From: Xenorhabdus thuongxuanensis
GTDB taxonomy: Bacteria > Pseudomonadota > Gammaproteobacteria > Enterobacterales > Enterobacteriaceae
NCBI RefSeq assembly: GCF_001908095.1
Contig: NZ_MKGR01000003.1
Coordinates: forward strand, 190,181 to 235,228
Length of the DNA: 45,048 nt
Reading direction: 5' to 3'
Positions within the stretch are counted from its first letter, which is position 1. Each line of letters opens with the position of its first letter. The notes under the pieces are model-generated. The model worked only from the letters and a program-made list of their open reading frames with translations. It searched no databases and was not told the DNA's origin. Below are positions 8,727-19,728 of this stretch, in pieces. Position numbers and translations under genes: made by a program.

Positions 8727-11294
8727 ATGGATAACTATCGTCATTCTCTTCAAAAAAATAGTCTTGATAATTTGGCATTATTTATCAAGCTAAGCTTGCA
8801 TTGTCTATATTTTAGGGTGCCTCTCTGTGCATTGTTAACTACATCTCTTGTGATGTATAACAATAATAAGGCTCACGCTGAAGAGTATTTCAACATCAAT
8901 GCGTTGGAAATCCATTCAGATTTTGAAGATATTGATCTATCTATTTTTACTCAAGATGATCAGCAACCTCCCGGGCGTTATTGGGTAGATATCTATCTTA
9001 ATCGGGAAAAAGTAGATACTGGGAATGTTGATTTTATTATCGTCAATAACAAGCTATCTCCCAAAATTAAGATACAACAACTCAGGGAAATCGGAGTAAA
9101 TATTGAATTATTCCCCACACTGATTACTTTGCCACAAGAAACGGAACTTACTGATCTTGATCAATATATTCCGTCCGCATCGACGTCTTTTGATTTTAAA
9201 CATCAGCGGCTGGATATCAGTATTCCCCAAGCCGCCTTGAATAGGCTGGCGAGAGATTATGTACCTCCTCATTTGTGGGATCAGGGATTAACTTCCCTGT
9301 TGGTTAACTATAGCTATAGTGGCTCCATGACTTGGCAGGATGATCAACCTGGTTCAACAGAAAACCATTTTCTTAACCTCAGAACAGGTATTAATTGGGA
9401 AGCCTGGCGTTTGCGCAACTATTCTACTTACAGTAGTCAAGATAGAAAATGGCAGAATATCAACACATACCTTCAGCGAGATATCCATGCACTGAAAAGC
9501 CAATTAATATTTGGAGACAGTTATACCCCCTCACTTATTTTTGATAGCTTTCAGTTTCGCGGTATGCAATTGTCTTCTGATGACAATATGTTGCCCGATA
9601 GCTTAAAAGGATTTGCACCGATAATTAGAGGAATTGCCCAAAGCAATGCCCAAGTCACCATCAAACAAAATGGTTACATTATCTACGAATCTTACGTTTC
9701 TCCCGGGCCTTTTGTTATCAATGATCTCTATCCGACAACATCAACAGGAGATATAGAGGTCATTGTCAAAGAAGCTGATGGGAAAGAACATCGTTCTGTG
9801 CAAACTTTTTCCACTGTACCGATTATGTTACGTGAAAATAGCCTGCGACATTCCCTGACCTTGGGAAAATACCAATCTAATTCTCACCGTGGAAAAGAAC
9901 CCTATTTCATGCAAGGTACGGTGATTTATGGTATTTCCAATCGTGTCACTGCCTATGGTGGAACCACGATTGCAAAAGATTATCAATCCATTGCCTTGGG
10001 TACAGGCTATAGTCTTTCCAATTGGGGTTCCCTTTCCTTTGATGTGACCTTCGCCAAAACCAATTTAATATCGAATGCTAATCATTATGGTCAATCTTAT
10101 CGTTTCCAATATGCCAAAGATCTATCTCAGACAGGTACTAACCTCACTTTCTCAGGTTATCGTTACTCGACACAAAATTTTTACGATTTTAAAGAAGCGA
10201 GTGAGTTAAATACTACAATCGATGAAAGGAACTACAATAGCACTAATAAACGCAGTAAATTGCAGTTACATATTAATCAATCCCTTGGGGATTGGGGAAC
10301 CATTTATTTATCTGCTTTTCAACAAGACTATTGGCATCAGAAAGGCTACGAAAGGAATATCAGTGCTGGTTATAACACAAGTTACAATTCAATTAATTAT
10401 AGCTTAAATTATTCTCACAGCGCTTTCCCCGGTTCAAATCGTAGTGAGCAAATTGTCTCATTCAGCGTGCAAGTTCCTTTTGATCGTTGGCTGAAAAATA
10501 GCTGGGTAAGCTATAACATGACCAGCAACAAAAGCAGCGATACATCTCATCAAATCAGTTTAAATGGTACAGCTCTTGAAGATAACAACCTGATTTATAG
10601 CATTCAGCAAAATTATACTGGCCGTAGTCAAAGTATTGGTGGAAATATCAGCGCAGAATATAAAGGAGCATATGGACAAGTCAATGCTGGTTACAATTAC
10701 GACAAATACTCCAGGCAACTCACTTATGGTTTAAATGGCGGGATTGTTGCCCATCCTTATGGCATAACCCTTTCCCAACCATTGGGAGAGACATCGGTAT
10801 TAGTACGCGCCAATGGCGCTTCAAACATCAAAGTGCAAAATCACACCGGTATCAAAACTGACTGGCAAGGCTATGCCATTGTACCTTATGTCAGCAGCTA
10901 TCGAAGAAACCGTATTGCGCTGGATACTTATTCAATGGGTAATAACGTTGATATTGATATCAATACGCAAGCTATTATTCCAACTCAAGGTTCACTGACA
11001 CTGGCCAATTTCCAGACTCGTATTGGTTATCGCGTTTTGCTGATTCTTTCCCATAAAAGTAAAGAGATCCCATTTGGTGCAACTGCGACACTAGAAAAAC
11101 AACATGACATCAATGATACCAACAGCACGATTGTCAGTAATGATGGACAAGCTTATCTCAGTGGCATTCCTAAATCAGGCCGCATATGGGTTAAATGGGG
11201 ACACAAAACAATACAAGAATGTCGTGTCAATTATCGATTACCTGATGAAGAACCTGCTTCAGGTTTGTATATGGTTGAAGCTTCTTGCGAATAA
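8727..11294 (+). CDS. Outer-membrane fimbrial usher (PapC/FimD family)
   Basis: This is the outer-membrane pore that receives chaperone-subunit complexes and assembles the fimbria. At 855 residues it has the normal usher length. An unusually long leader (~50 residues, hydrophobic core PLCALLTTSLVMY, ending AHAEE) precedes the N-terminal periplasmic domain (FNINALEIHSDFEDIDLS). The barrel follows, with a plug domain around 270-360 (GIAQSNAQVTIKQNGYIIYE). Plug-like C-terminal domains end with a cysteine pair (QECRVNY and EASCE). The ribosome site is weak and the gene follows a palindromic repeat. It is translated third in the operon. Confidence 0.95.
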   Translation: MDNYRHSLQKNSLDNLALFIKLSLHCLYFRVPLCALLTTSLVMYNNNKAHAEEYFNINALEIHSDFEDIDLSIFTQDDQQPPGRYWVDIYLNREKVDTGNVDFIIVNNKLSPKIKIQQLREIGVNIELFPTLITLPQETELTDLDQYIPSASTSFDFKHQRLDISIPQAALNRLARDYVPPHLWDQGLTSLLVNYSYSGSMTWQDDQPGSTENHFLNLRTGINWEAWRLRNYSTYSSQDRKWQNINTYLQRDIHALKSQLIFGDSYTPSLIFDSFQFRGMQLSSDDNMLPDSLKGFAPIIRGIAQSNAQVTIKQNGYIIYESYVSPGPFVINDLYPTTSTGDIEVIVKEADGKEHRSVQTFSTVPIMLRENSLRHSLTLGKYQSNSHRGKEPYFMQGTVIYGISNRVTAYGGTTIAKDYQSIALGTGYSLSNWGSLSFDVTFAKTNLISNANHYGQSYRFQYAKDLSQTGTNLTFSGYRYSTQNFYDFKEASELNTTIDERNYNSTNKRSKLQLHINQSLGDWGTIYLSAFQQDYWHQKGYERNISAGYNTSYNSINYSLNYSHSAFPGSNRSEQIVSFSVQVPFDRWLKNSWVSYNMTSNKSSDTSHQISLNGTALEDNNLIYSIQQNYTGRSQSIGGNISAEYKGAYGQVNAGYNYDKYSRQLTYGLNGGIVAHPYGITLSQPLGETSVLVRANGASNIKVQNHTGIKTDWQGYAIVPYVSSYRRNRIALDTYSMGNNVDIDINTQAIIPTQGSLTLANFQTRIGYRVLLILSHKSKEIPFGATATLEKQHDINDTNSTIVSNDGQAYLSGIPKSGRIWVKWGHKTIQECRVNYRLPDEEPASGLYMVEASCE

Positions 11295-11361
11295 TCTCTT
11301 GCAAATAGCAATGTCGATATATTTATTTGATATATAACTAAAAAACAGTGGGTGTTATTTT

Positions 11362-12360
11362 ATGACCAACAAATTAAAATTGTTATTAGCAAGTATATTT
11401 CTCATCGGCACGATGAGTAATTTTTCTAGCTTAGCGAACGACTATTGCCAATATTATGCGGGTTTTGTGCCTGGTATGACTCCAGTTTCTTTTGGTAATA
11501 TTACAATTCCCAGGAACCATCCTATCGGGACAACTATCAAAGAAATACGTCTGGATCAGGTGGATGAAAAAGGTAATATCGCCCTCTGCGATACTTTCTT
11601 GCCTACAATATGGGAACAGCCTGATCTTACACCTGCAAGCTATAATCAGGATGCCATTTATGAATCCGGTGTTCCGGGAGTCGGTATCCGTATTAACACC
11701 TGGGAGCCACGTTATGGTATTGATTGGCTGCCCAGAACAGCGACCTATCCATTCACTTGCCCTTCACCGCCGCAATTTCAATGGAAAAAACAATATTGCG
11801 GTAAATCATGGGGTTACTTAACGGTACAGTTGATCAAGATTGCACCAACAACCGGTTCAGGGGCTGTTAAGTCGGCGAAACTAACTCGTGCTACATTAGG
11901 TCACAATATCCCTGTTCATACTTTCTATTTGTCGAATACCCATATCATGACCAAAGGTTGTTCTCTCAATCAAAAGATGATCGCAGTCAATATGGGAGAT
12001 ATTAAAAAAAGCGATTTCCGCAACATTTACAGTACAGCGGGAATGCAACATTTTGATATCAATATAAATTGCGATGCTAATGTGAATGTTGGACTGACGC
12101 TGGATGGAAGGCCTACAAACTGGAATACCCAAGATATCTGGGCATTGGATTATAGTGACAACGTCACGGCAAAAGGGGTTGGTTTACAGATACTATATCA
12201 AAACCGCCCCGTAACGATGCGTACTCCAGTCGTATTTGGCTCCACTCAGTCTGGTGGAAATATAACCATCCCATTAGTTGCCCGTTATACCCAAACGGAA
12301 GCAGAAGTTAAACCGGGTAAAGCAGATGCTACAGTAACAATTACTTTTGTATATCAATAA
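11362..12360 (+). CDS. Fimbrial tip adhesin (two-domain)
   Basis: This is the likely tip adhesin. It is the last gene of the operon, 332 residues, about twice the pilin length. A signal peptide ends near SLAND. The N-terminal ~160 residues (cysteines in DYCQYY, ALCDTF, TCPSPP, QYCGKS) look like a receptor-binding domain and match no family I can name. The C-terminal ~130 residues are a pilin domain: GCSLNQKMIAVNMGDI, a second cysteine in NINCDANV, and a beta-strand end ITFVYQ. The receptor is unknown; the aromatic- and proline-rich N-domain would carry specificity. Confidence 0.88.
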   Translation: MTNKLKLLLASIFLIGTMSNFSSLANDYCQYYAGFVPGMTPVSFGNITIPRNHPIGTTIKEIRLDQVDEKGNIALCDTFLPTIWEQPDLTPASYNQDAIYESGVPGVGIRINTWEPRYGIDWLPRTATYPFTCPSPPQFQWKKQYCGKSWGYLTVQLIKIAPTTGSGAVKSAKLTRATLGHNIPVHTFYLSNTHIMTKGCSLNQKMIAVNMGDIKKSDFRNIYSTAGMQHFDININCDANVNVGLTLDGRPTNWNTQDIWALDYSDNVTAKGVGLQILYQNRPVTMRTPVVFGSTQSGGNITIPLVARYTQTEAEVKPGKADATVTITFVYQ

Positions 12361-12487
12361 GTAAAGGTTATTCCCTGCTTAGCAGTATTATTGTTTGTTG
12401 TTAGTGGGGGTTATTTTTTTGATTTTGCAAGTATGTTGTAACTATAAAAAGAGTTATAAGGTTTTTATAAGTAAAATAACGAGATTG

Positions 12488-12515
12488 AGGGGCAGAATAA
12501 ACCATAACTGCCCCT
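12488..12515. terminator. Hairpin between fimbrial operon and hrpA (convergent)
   Basis: AGGGGCAG (12488-12495) and CTGCCCCT (12508-12515) pair perfectly around a 12-base loop, just beyond the hrpA stop and ~130 bases after the adhesin stop. Neither side has a clean T-run, so terminator function is uncertain. Confidence 0.4.
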
Positions 12516-12520
12516 ACATA

Positions 12521-15500
12521 TCACGATGCTATATTTTCCATCGCTTGTAAAATACGTTTATCTGATATTGGATACGCAGTACCCAATTGTTGGGCAAACA
12601 GGCTGATCCGAAGCTCTTCAATCATCCAACGAACTTCTTTTGCTTCCGACAACGATTTTTGCTGGACAGACAGTTTTGCCAACCATTGTTGCCATTGACG
12701 TTGGATATATTCAACCCTGCTCATATGCGCCCTATCCTTGTTAGGATCTACCGTCAATTTTTCCAATCGACGTTCTATGCCATTCAAATAGCGCAAAACA
12801 TCAACCAGACGTTTCCAACCGTGGGAAGTCACAAATCCATTGAAGACCAGGCCGGAAATTTGTTCTTTAATATCGGATAGCGCCAGTGCGAGAGAAATAT
12901 CCACCCGCCCTTTCAGGCGCTTGTTGATATTAAAGACTGCTGTCAGGATCTGCTCCACTTGTTTGGCAATATCCACCACTGCGTCATTCAAATCGGCACG
13001 AACTTTATCATGCAAACTAGAAAATGCTTGTTCATTCCAGACTGTCCCGCCATTTTCTGCGATCAGTTTATCAACGCCACAGGAAATACAATCATCAATC
13101 AAATCCAATACTTTTCCATAGGGATTAAAATACAGCCCTAATTTAGATTTGTTCGGTAATTTTTCATGCAAGTATTTAATCGGCGATGGAATATTCAACA
13201 ACAACAGGCGACGTGTTCCTTCCCACATTGCATTTTGCTGTTCTGATTCGGTTTCGAACAATTTTATGCCGATACTGTCTTTTTCATCCACCAATGCCGG
13301 AAATGCCTTAACAGAATAGCCCCCGCGTTTCTGCTCATAACATTCCGGCAATGTACCAAAGCTCCAGATATGCAACCCATTTTGTTCTATACCATCATCT
13401 GCAACCGCCGAAAGCGTTTCCTGAACTTTTTCTTTCAACTTCAGTTTCAATGTTGACAGATCTTTGCTTTCTGCTAACGATTTATTTTTTTCCCCCGTTT
13501 TCTTTTCTCCAATAATGCGGAATGTGATCTTTAAATGATCAGGCACTTGTTCCAACTGCCAGTCATTACGTAACACTGTCACTCCAGTCATGCGGCGTAA
13601 TTCTTTCTCAAGGCTATCCAGTAAAGGAGCCTGAGGTTGTGTCACACGCTCCAGAAATGCCTGCGCATAGTTAGGCGCCGGAACAAAATTACGACGTATT
13701 GGTTTTGGCAATGATTTAATCAACGCAACAACCAATTCATGACGAATTCCCGGAATTTGCCAATCAAATCCTTCATCTTTGACTTGGTTCAAAACCGGTA
13801 AAGGAATATGAACTGTTACACCATCAGCATCGGTTCCTGGTTCAAATTGATAACTCAAACGGAATTTCAAGTTACCTTGAAACCAGTAATTTGGATAATC
13901 CAACGCATTGACTTTATTTGCATCACCCTTGATTAGCATACTCTTTTCAAAGTTGAGCAATTCGGGCTGATCTTTACTGGCGACTTTCCACCAGCGATCA
14001 AAATGGCGCGAAGAAACAACATCTTTACCAATGCGCTGATCGTAGAAACTGAACAAGGTTTCATCATCCACCAGAATATCCCGTCGGCGAGATTTATGTT
14101 CCAGTTCTTCTACTTCTTCACGCAATTTCAAATTAGCGCGGAAAAATGAATGACGGGTTTGCCAATCACCTTCTACCAATGCATGGCGGATGAATAACTC
14201 GCGGCACAACATGGGATCGATTCGGCTGTAATTTACCAGACGGCCCGTCACAATTGGCAAACCATATAAGGTGACTTTTTCCATTGCCATTACCGCCCCC
14301 TGGGATTTCTGCCAGTGCGGTTCACTATAGTGATTTTTGATTAAATGGGCCGCCAATGGCTCTACCCATTCTGGCTCGATGCGTGCGGCAATACGTCCCC
14401 ACAAGCGGCTGGTTTCCACCAATTCAGCCACCATCACCCATTTTGGCGGTTTTTTAAATAGTCCAGAGCCAGGAAAAACAGAAAAACGGGCATTGCGCGC
14501 ACCAGTATATTCCTGTTTATCCGTGTCCTTCTGCCCAATGTGAGATAACAACCCTACCAACAAGGCAATATGGATACTGCGATAATCTGCTTCCTGACTG
14601 TTAATCGGCAGGCCAATTTCTTTCACAACTTGCCGTAGCTGAGTATAAATATCCTGCCATTCCCTAACACGAAGATAATTCAGATAATCTTGCCGACAAA
14701 GTTTGCGAAATTGGGAACTGGAAAGCGCTTTCTGCTGTTCCACCAGAAAATCCCATAGCTTCAGGAAGGCGATGAAATCTGAATCTTTGTCCGCAAAACG
14801 ACGATGTTTTTCATCAGAAGCTTGCTGCTTTTCCAACGGTCTTTCCCGTGGATCTTGAATTGACAATGCGGAAGCAATTACCATCACTTCGCGAACACAA
14901 CCATGTACCTTAGCTTCCAGTACCATACGCGCCAAGCGGGGATCAATAGGCAACTGAGCCAATTGTCGTCCTATTGGGGTTAGCCGATAAGCGCCTTCTG
15001 ACAATGACTCCGGATCAATAGCCCCCAACTCTTCCAACAAGCGAACCCCATCCTGGATATTACGTTTATCCGGGGCTTCAACAAATGGGAACGCACTGAC
15101 ATCTCCCAAACCAATGGAGGTCATTTGCAAAATAACGGAAGCCAGATTAGTGCGCAAAATTTCAGGATCAGTGAATTCTGGACGTGACAAAAAATCCTCT
15201 TCCGAATAAAGACGAATACAAATCCCGTCCGAAACACGGCCACAACGCCCTTTTCGCTGATTAGCAGATGCTTGCGATATCGGTTCTATCGGCAGGCGCT
15301 GCACCTTAGTGCGATAACTGTATCGGCTAATACGTGCAAAACCTGTATCGATCACGTATTTAATACCAGGTACCGTCAGTGATGTTTCTGCCACGTTGGT
15401 TGCTAAAATAATGCGGCGGCCAACATGAGGCTGAAAGATTCTATTCTGTTCGCTGTTAGACAACCGTGCAAAAAGTGGCAAAATTTCGGTATGTGGGAAA

Positions 15501-16441
15501 TTTTGTTTATTGAGAGCATCCGCCGTATCACGAATTTCTCGTTCACCGCTCATGAATACCAGTATGTCACCTGAGCTTTCACGCCCTAATTCATCCACAG
15601 CGTCAATAATGGTTTCAAGCTGGTCTCGATCACTGTCATTATCACCACTAGCCACAGGACGATAACGCACTTCTACCGGATAAGTACGTCCAGATACTTC
15701 AATAATCGGTGCATTGTTAAAATGGCGGGAAAAACGTTCAGGATCGATGGTTGCAGAGGTAATGATAACTTTCAAATCTGGGCGTTTTGGCAGTAATTGA
15801 CGCAGATAACCGAGGATAAAATCGATATTCAAGCTGCGTTCATGAGCTTCATCGATAATTAACGTATCATATTGCAATAACAAACGATCTTGCTGCAATT
15901 CTGCCAATAGAATACCGTCAGTCATCAATTTAACCAGCGTATTTTCACTGACCTGATCATTAAAACGAACTTTATAACCGACCGTCGAGCCAAGCGGCGT
16001 TTCCAGTTCATCCGCAATGCGGTTAGCAACCGAACGCGCTGCCAAACGACGGGGTTGGGTATGACCGATCAGCCCTTTAATTCCCCTTCCCAATTCAAGG
16101 CAGATTTTGGGGATCTGAGTTGTTTTACCTGAACCGGTTTCTCCGGCAATGATAACAACCTGATTATCCCGAATGGCTTTATAGATATCATCTTTCTTCT
16201 GGCTAACCGGCAGGTTTTCAGGATATTGAATCGAAGGACATGCAGCCTGGAGATTCATGACTTTCTGTTTTGCAGTTTCTATATCTGCCGCGATGGATTG
16301 TCCTACAGCCTGCAAGGAGACTTGATTCTTAATTTTTGCTGCTCCATGCAGACGTTTTTTTAAACGGAACTGATCACGCAGCGGTGTGTGATCAAGTTCA
16401 GCGAATAATTCAGCAAATGGTGCTGTCAAAGGTGATTTCAC
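12521..16441 (-). CDS. hrpA: ATP-dependent RNA helicase HrpA (DEAH box)
   Basis: HrpA is a DEAH/RHA helicase; in E. coli it helps process mRNA and rescue collided ribosomes. Walker A GETGSGKT, the DEAH box (IIDEAHERSLNID), SATIDPERF and the helicase C motifs (NVAETSLTVPGIKYVIDTG) are all present. They are followed by HA2, OB and the long DUF3418 tail. The frame is open to a TTG at 16495 without a ribosome site. I choose the GTG at 16441, which has AAGGA eight bases upstream and gives exactly the N-terminal spacing to RLHG seen in E. coli HrpA; length 1306. azoR, its neighbour in E. coli, lies 2.6 kb away past an inserted gene pair. Confidence 0.95.
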   Translation of the reverse strand: MKSPLTAPFAELFAELDHTPLRDQFRLKKRLHGAAKIKNQVSLQAVGQSIAADIETAKQKVMNLQAACPSIQYPENLPVSQKKDDIYKAIRDNQVVIIAGETGSGKTTQIPKICLELGRGIKGLIGHTQPRRLAARSVANRIADELETPLGSTVGYKVRFNDQVSENTLVKLMTDGILLAELQQDRLLLQYDTLIIDEAHERSLNIDFILGYLRQLLPKRPDLKVIITSATIDPERFSRHFNNAPIIEVSGRTYPVEVRYRPVASGDNDSDRDQLETIIDAVDELGRESSGDILVFMSGEREIRDTADALNKQNFPHTEILPLFARLSNSEQNRIFQPHVGRRIILATNVAETSLTVPGIKYVIDTGFARISRYSYRTKVQRLPIEPISQASANQRKGRCGRVSDGICIRLYSEEDFLSRPEFTDPEILRTNLASVILQMTSIGLGDVSAFPFVEAPDKRNIQDGVRLLEELGAIDPESLSEGAYRLTPIGRQLAQLPIDPRLARMVLEAKVHGCVREVMVIASALSIQDPRERPLEKQQASDEKHRRFADKDSDFIAFLKLWDFLVEQQKALSSSQFRKLCRQDYLNYLRVREWQDIYTQLRQVVKEIGLPINSQEADYRSIHIALLVGLLSHIGQKDTDKQEYTGARNARFSVFPGSGLFKKPPKWVMVAELVETSRLWGRIAARIEPEWVEPLAAHLIKNHYSEPHWQKSQGAVMAMEKVTLYGLPIVTGRLVNYSRIDPMLCRELFIRHALVEGDWQTRHSFFRANLKLREEVEELEHKSRRRDILVDDETLFSFYDQRIGKDVVSSRHFDRWWKVASKDQPELLNFEKSMLIKGDANKVNALDYPNYWFQGNLKFRLSYQFEPGTDADGVTVHIPLPVLNQVKDEGFDWQIPGIRHELVVALIKSLPKPIRRNFVPAPNYAQAFLERVTQPQAPLLDSLEKELRRMTGVTVLRNDWQLEQVPDHLKITFRIIGEKKTGEKNKSLAESKDLSTLKLKLKEKVQETLSAVADDGIEQNGLHIWSFGTLPECYEQKRGGYSVKAFPALVDEKDSIGIKLFETESEQQNAMWEGTRRLLLLNIPSPIKYLHEKLPNKSKLGLYFNPYGKVLDLIDDCISCGVDKLIAENGGTVWNEQAFSSLHDKVRADLNDAVVDIAKQVEQILTAVFNINKRLKGRVDISLALALSDIKEQISGLVFNGFVTSHGWKRLVDVLRYLNGIERRLEKLTVDPNKDRAHMSRVEYIQRQWQQWLAKLSVQQKSLSEAKEVRWMIEELRISLFAQQLGTAYPISDKRILQAMENIAS

Positions 16442-16670
16442 GTGATAAATCCTTGTGACGTTTTTTAACTGAGTAGCGCTGTCTTTGCAGGCCAAGAGGA
16501 TTATTTTTTATGACATAACGATATTAGAAGTGTAACATATCTTGTGTAATCCCATGTACTCCATATATATCCCCCTCCTCGGCAATTTATCATCTTCTTG
16601 GTCATATTCGATTCCAATACTTGATAGAGAGTTTTTCAGCCTATTTTCTTAAGATTACTATCACAAAATT

Positions 16671-16687
16671 TACACTCTGAAAGTGTA
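16671..16687. promoter_or_regulatory. Symmetric site before the ArsR-type regulator gene
   Basis: TACACT-CTGAA-AGTGTA is a perfect 6-5-6 inverted repeat 64 bases upstream of the regulator ATG. ArsR-family repressors bind such dyads in their own promoters, so this is a plausible autoregulatory operator. Confidence 0.45.
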
Positions 16688-16751
16688 TACTTCGCAAACC
16701 ATTTGTCTGATAATTTGTGTATCTTAGAACTAATCAAGAAAAGGGGCGAAA

Positions 16752-17099
16752 ATGATAAAGTATCACCCAGAACGTAATCAGATACGGCTTGAAAATGTAC
16801 TTTCTGCGTTAGGTAATCCAATGCGAATGACTGTTGTTCATGTGTTGGCCGACGGAGGGGAACATACCTGTGGCTCTATCCTTAAAGGTGTATCTAAATC
16901 AACCTTAACTCACCACTGGCGAGTCCTTCGTGACAGTGGTGTTATCTGGCAAAAACCTTCAGGTAGGGAGAATTTGTTATCTCTTCGCAAGGAAGATTTG
17001 GATGCCCGCTTTCCAGGGCTACTTGCCTCATTTCTTATGGCTATAGAAGAAGACGAGCTTACTGGGGATACGATTAAACAATACAATCCAGATAATTGA
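16752..17099 (+). CDS. ArsR/SmtB-type winged-helix transcriptional regulator
   Basis: This is a small DNA-binding regulator of 115 residues. A winged-helix domain covers residues ~10-90: LENVLSALGNPMRMTVVHVL is the classic ArsR helix, and VSKSTLTHHWRVLRDSGVI is the recognition helix. The metal motif ELCVCDL is absent; only one cysteine (HTCGS) is visible, so metal sensing is unlikely and the ligand is unknown. ATG follows AAGGGGCGAAA. It is convergent with a drug exporter gene 206 bases away and probably controls it, as many such pairs do. The palindrome at 16671-16687 is a candidate operator. Confidence 0.88.
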   Translation: MIKYHPERNQIRLENVLSALGNPMRMTVVHVLADGGEHTCGSILKGVSKSTLTHHWRVLRDSGVIWQKPSGRENLLSLRKEDLDARFPGLLASFLMAIEEDELTGDTIKQYNPDN

Positions 17100-17279
17100 C
17101 AGGAAGCTATGATTGCTGATTGTTTTACCTCATATGCTAGGAATTAACGTAATCTTCTAAGGTTTCTTCATTCCCGACCTTAATTGATATCCATTTCATT
17201 ATCAATCTCTAATGCAGAATCATCCATAATATTATCCCCTATGTAACCAAATATTTTTCCAGTAAATCTGTGCTCCTTT

Positions 17280-17297
17280 CCGGCCATTAACGGCCGG
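17280..17297. terminator. GC-rich hairpin between regulator and exporter
   Basis: CCGGCC-attaac-GGCCGG lies 9 bases past the exporter stop, between two convergent genes. The T-run is weak (ATTATTTTT lies 10 bases on, plus strand). Confidence 0.5.
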
Positions 17298-17305
17298 AGA
17301 AATGA

Positions 17306-18742
17306 TTATTTTTCTATTACTTCAGAAACGGATGTAATCAATATCTTTCTTCTGGGCAAGGTAAGTGTAATAAGTAACGCTAGCGCTATACCTATTGCAG
17401 CATATAGGAACGCATACCATATACTTGCTGCCAATAAAATAGTTTCACCTTCTGGTCCATCCCGCTGCGCTATACCTGTAGCCAAGGCAATCAGAATCGC
17501 TAGACCAATAGCATTTCCAACATTCAGAGTTGTTGACGCCATACCTGAAGTAATACCCTGTTCACTATGGTCAACATCTGTTGCAGCAGCAATCCACATG
17601 GCTGTCCAGACAATTCCCTGACCCAAGCCAGAAATAATCAAACCAGCCAGAATGGATTTATAAGAAGCGGATACTGATGCTCCAGGCATCATTAACAGCG
17701 TTCCGACAATACCAATAATACAACCCGTAATCAGGGCATTTTTCGTCCCTATGGAATTCGCAAGGCGTGCCCCTGCCTGAGTCCCCATAAAAATGGATAT
17801 GGAAGGAACAATAAACGCAAGGCCAGTCTCAAGGGCATTGTAATTCATCACGTTCTGGAACAGGACAGTTTCGAAATAGGGTAACGCACCAAACGTCCCC
17901 ATATAAATGAAAGTTATAGTAACGCCGACAACCAAGTTCTTATTACGGAAAAGACGTAACGGCATCAATGGATCACGAGATTTTGACTCGATCACAATGA
18001 ACATGATGAGACTTACCAAAGCCAAGAGTAGTGCATACTTGATAACAGGCGTTCCCCAACCATATTCAGGCCCCTGCACAAGTGAAAAGACTAGAAGAGT
18101 AGATGCAACTGTGACTGTCAATGCACCAGGAAGGTCGAAACTACGTTTCTCATGCCTGACTGGATCAGCAGAAATAACAATGAAAGCGGCAATGATTGCT
18201 ATACCCGCCAACAGAACATTCACATAAAACACCGATGACCAACCCAGATAATTTGTCAAAAGACCACCAGCAAGTGACCCGATTGTTAATCCACTCGCTC
18301 CAGCCCCTCCCCATACCGCCAGCGCTCTGTTACGTTCGGGACCTTCACGGAACAGTCGGTTGATTAGAGAAAGTGTTGCAGGGAAAAGGAAAGCACCACC
18401 AATTCCCTGAACAGCGCGAGCAGCAATAATCACCTCAGGACGCCAGGCCATTCCTCCAATCAATGACGAAATTGCATACAACCACAAAGCACCAATGAAC
18501 ATTCGACGTTGACCAAGCAAATCGGCAGCACGACCGCCAAAGAGCAGGAAACCACCACAAAACACAGTATAAGCACTAACGACCCACTGAAGTGTTTGAT
18601 CAGAAAAACCAAGTCCTTTTCCTATTTCAGGTAGAGCAACAAATACTATGTTGATATCTAAAGAAATTATTAACTGAGCAAATGCCAGCAAAGCCAGGCT
18701 TAGTCCCAACCGATGCTGATGATCACCTTGATTCCTAGACAT
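17306..18742 (-). CDS. MFS drug exporter, DHA2 (14-helix, EmrB/QacA-like)
   Basis: This is a proton-driven multidrug exporter of the inner membrane. The 478 residues hold about 14 hydrophobic segments. Helix 1 carries SLDINIVFVALP, the DHA2 motif with an acidic residue. Motif A is GGRAADLLGQRRMF near residue 69, and motif C-like GGAGASGLTIGSLAGG lies near 144. ATG follows AGAGG. No membrane-fusion (EmrA) partner lies nearby, so export is probably across the inner membrane only. The pump and the ArsR-type gene are wedged between hrpA and azoR, suggesting acquisition or local retention as a resistance cassette. The substrate is unknown. Confidence 0.9.
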   Translation of the reverse strand: MSRNQGDHQHRLGLSLALLAFAQLIISLDINIVFVALPEIGKGLGFSDQTLQWVVSAYTVFCGGFLLFGGRAADLLGQRRMFIGALWLYAISSLIGGMAWRPEVIIAARAVQGIGGAFLFPATLSLINRLFREGPERNRALAVWGGAGASGLTIGSLAGGLLTNYLGWSSVFYVNVLLAGIAIIAAFIVISADPVRHEKRSFDLPGALTVTVASTLLVFSLVQGPEYGWGTPVIKYALLLALVSLIMFIVIESKSRDPLMPLRLFRNKNLVVGVTITFIYMGTFGALPYFETVLFQNVMNYNALETGLAFIVPSISIFMGTQAGARLANSIGTKNALITGCIIGIVGTLLMMPGASVSASYKSILAGLIISGLGQGIVWTAMWIAAATDVDHSEQGITSGMASTTLNVGNAIGLAILIALATGIAQRDGPEGETILLAASIWYAFLYAAIGIALALLITLTLPRRKILITSVSEVIEK

Positions 18743-18880
18743 AAAACCTCTTCATTGTTTTATTGTTTGTGTAAATACGTACAATAAAATATATGTGTTT
18801 TATCAAACCTGTTGCAAGCTTTATTTTAAGAATTTTTCTGCTCAGAACTGAGCGGGCATGCGTAACTTATACTTCCTCAG

Positions 18881-18897
18881 ATTCAATGAATTTGAAT
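18881..18897. promoter_or_regulatory. 6-5-6 dyad in exporter/azoR divergent promoter
   Basis: ATTCAA-TGAAT-TTGAAT is a perfect inverted repeat in the gap between the exporter and azoR starts. It shares spacing, but not sequence, with the dyad at 16671, so a common regulator is only a possibility. Confidence 0.35.
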
Positions 18898-19023
18898 GAA
18901 TATCTCAAAATATTGAGCTATTGATTGAACAATTCCCTATATAAAATATGATGCACAATCGATATTATCAATTAAGTTATTAGTATCTTAGATAACTAGA
19001 GTTGTAAATAACTGAGGAAGTAA

Positions 19024-19665
<642 letters not shown>

Positions 19666-19706
19666 TATTGTATTGTTCGATAAAATGTCACGTAATTAAG
19701 ATCAGA

Positions 19707-19728
19707 TAGCGCGCCATTTGGCGCGCTA
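19707..19728 (+). terminator. Terminator of azoR
   Basis: TAGCGCGCC and GGCGCGCTA pair perfectly over an ATTT loop. The tail is AAATATAT rather than a clean T-run. Confidence 0.6.

Noticed and set aside
16752-17099. Arsenic or metal resistance regulator
   Set aside because: It lacks the ELCVCDL metal motif and is paired with a drug exporter, not an arsenite or metal pump.
18838-18852. GCTCAG-AA-CTGAGC palindrome as a terminator
   Set aside because: The loop is two bases and there is no T-run; it lies in a divergent promoter region where no transcript should end.
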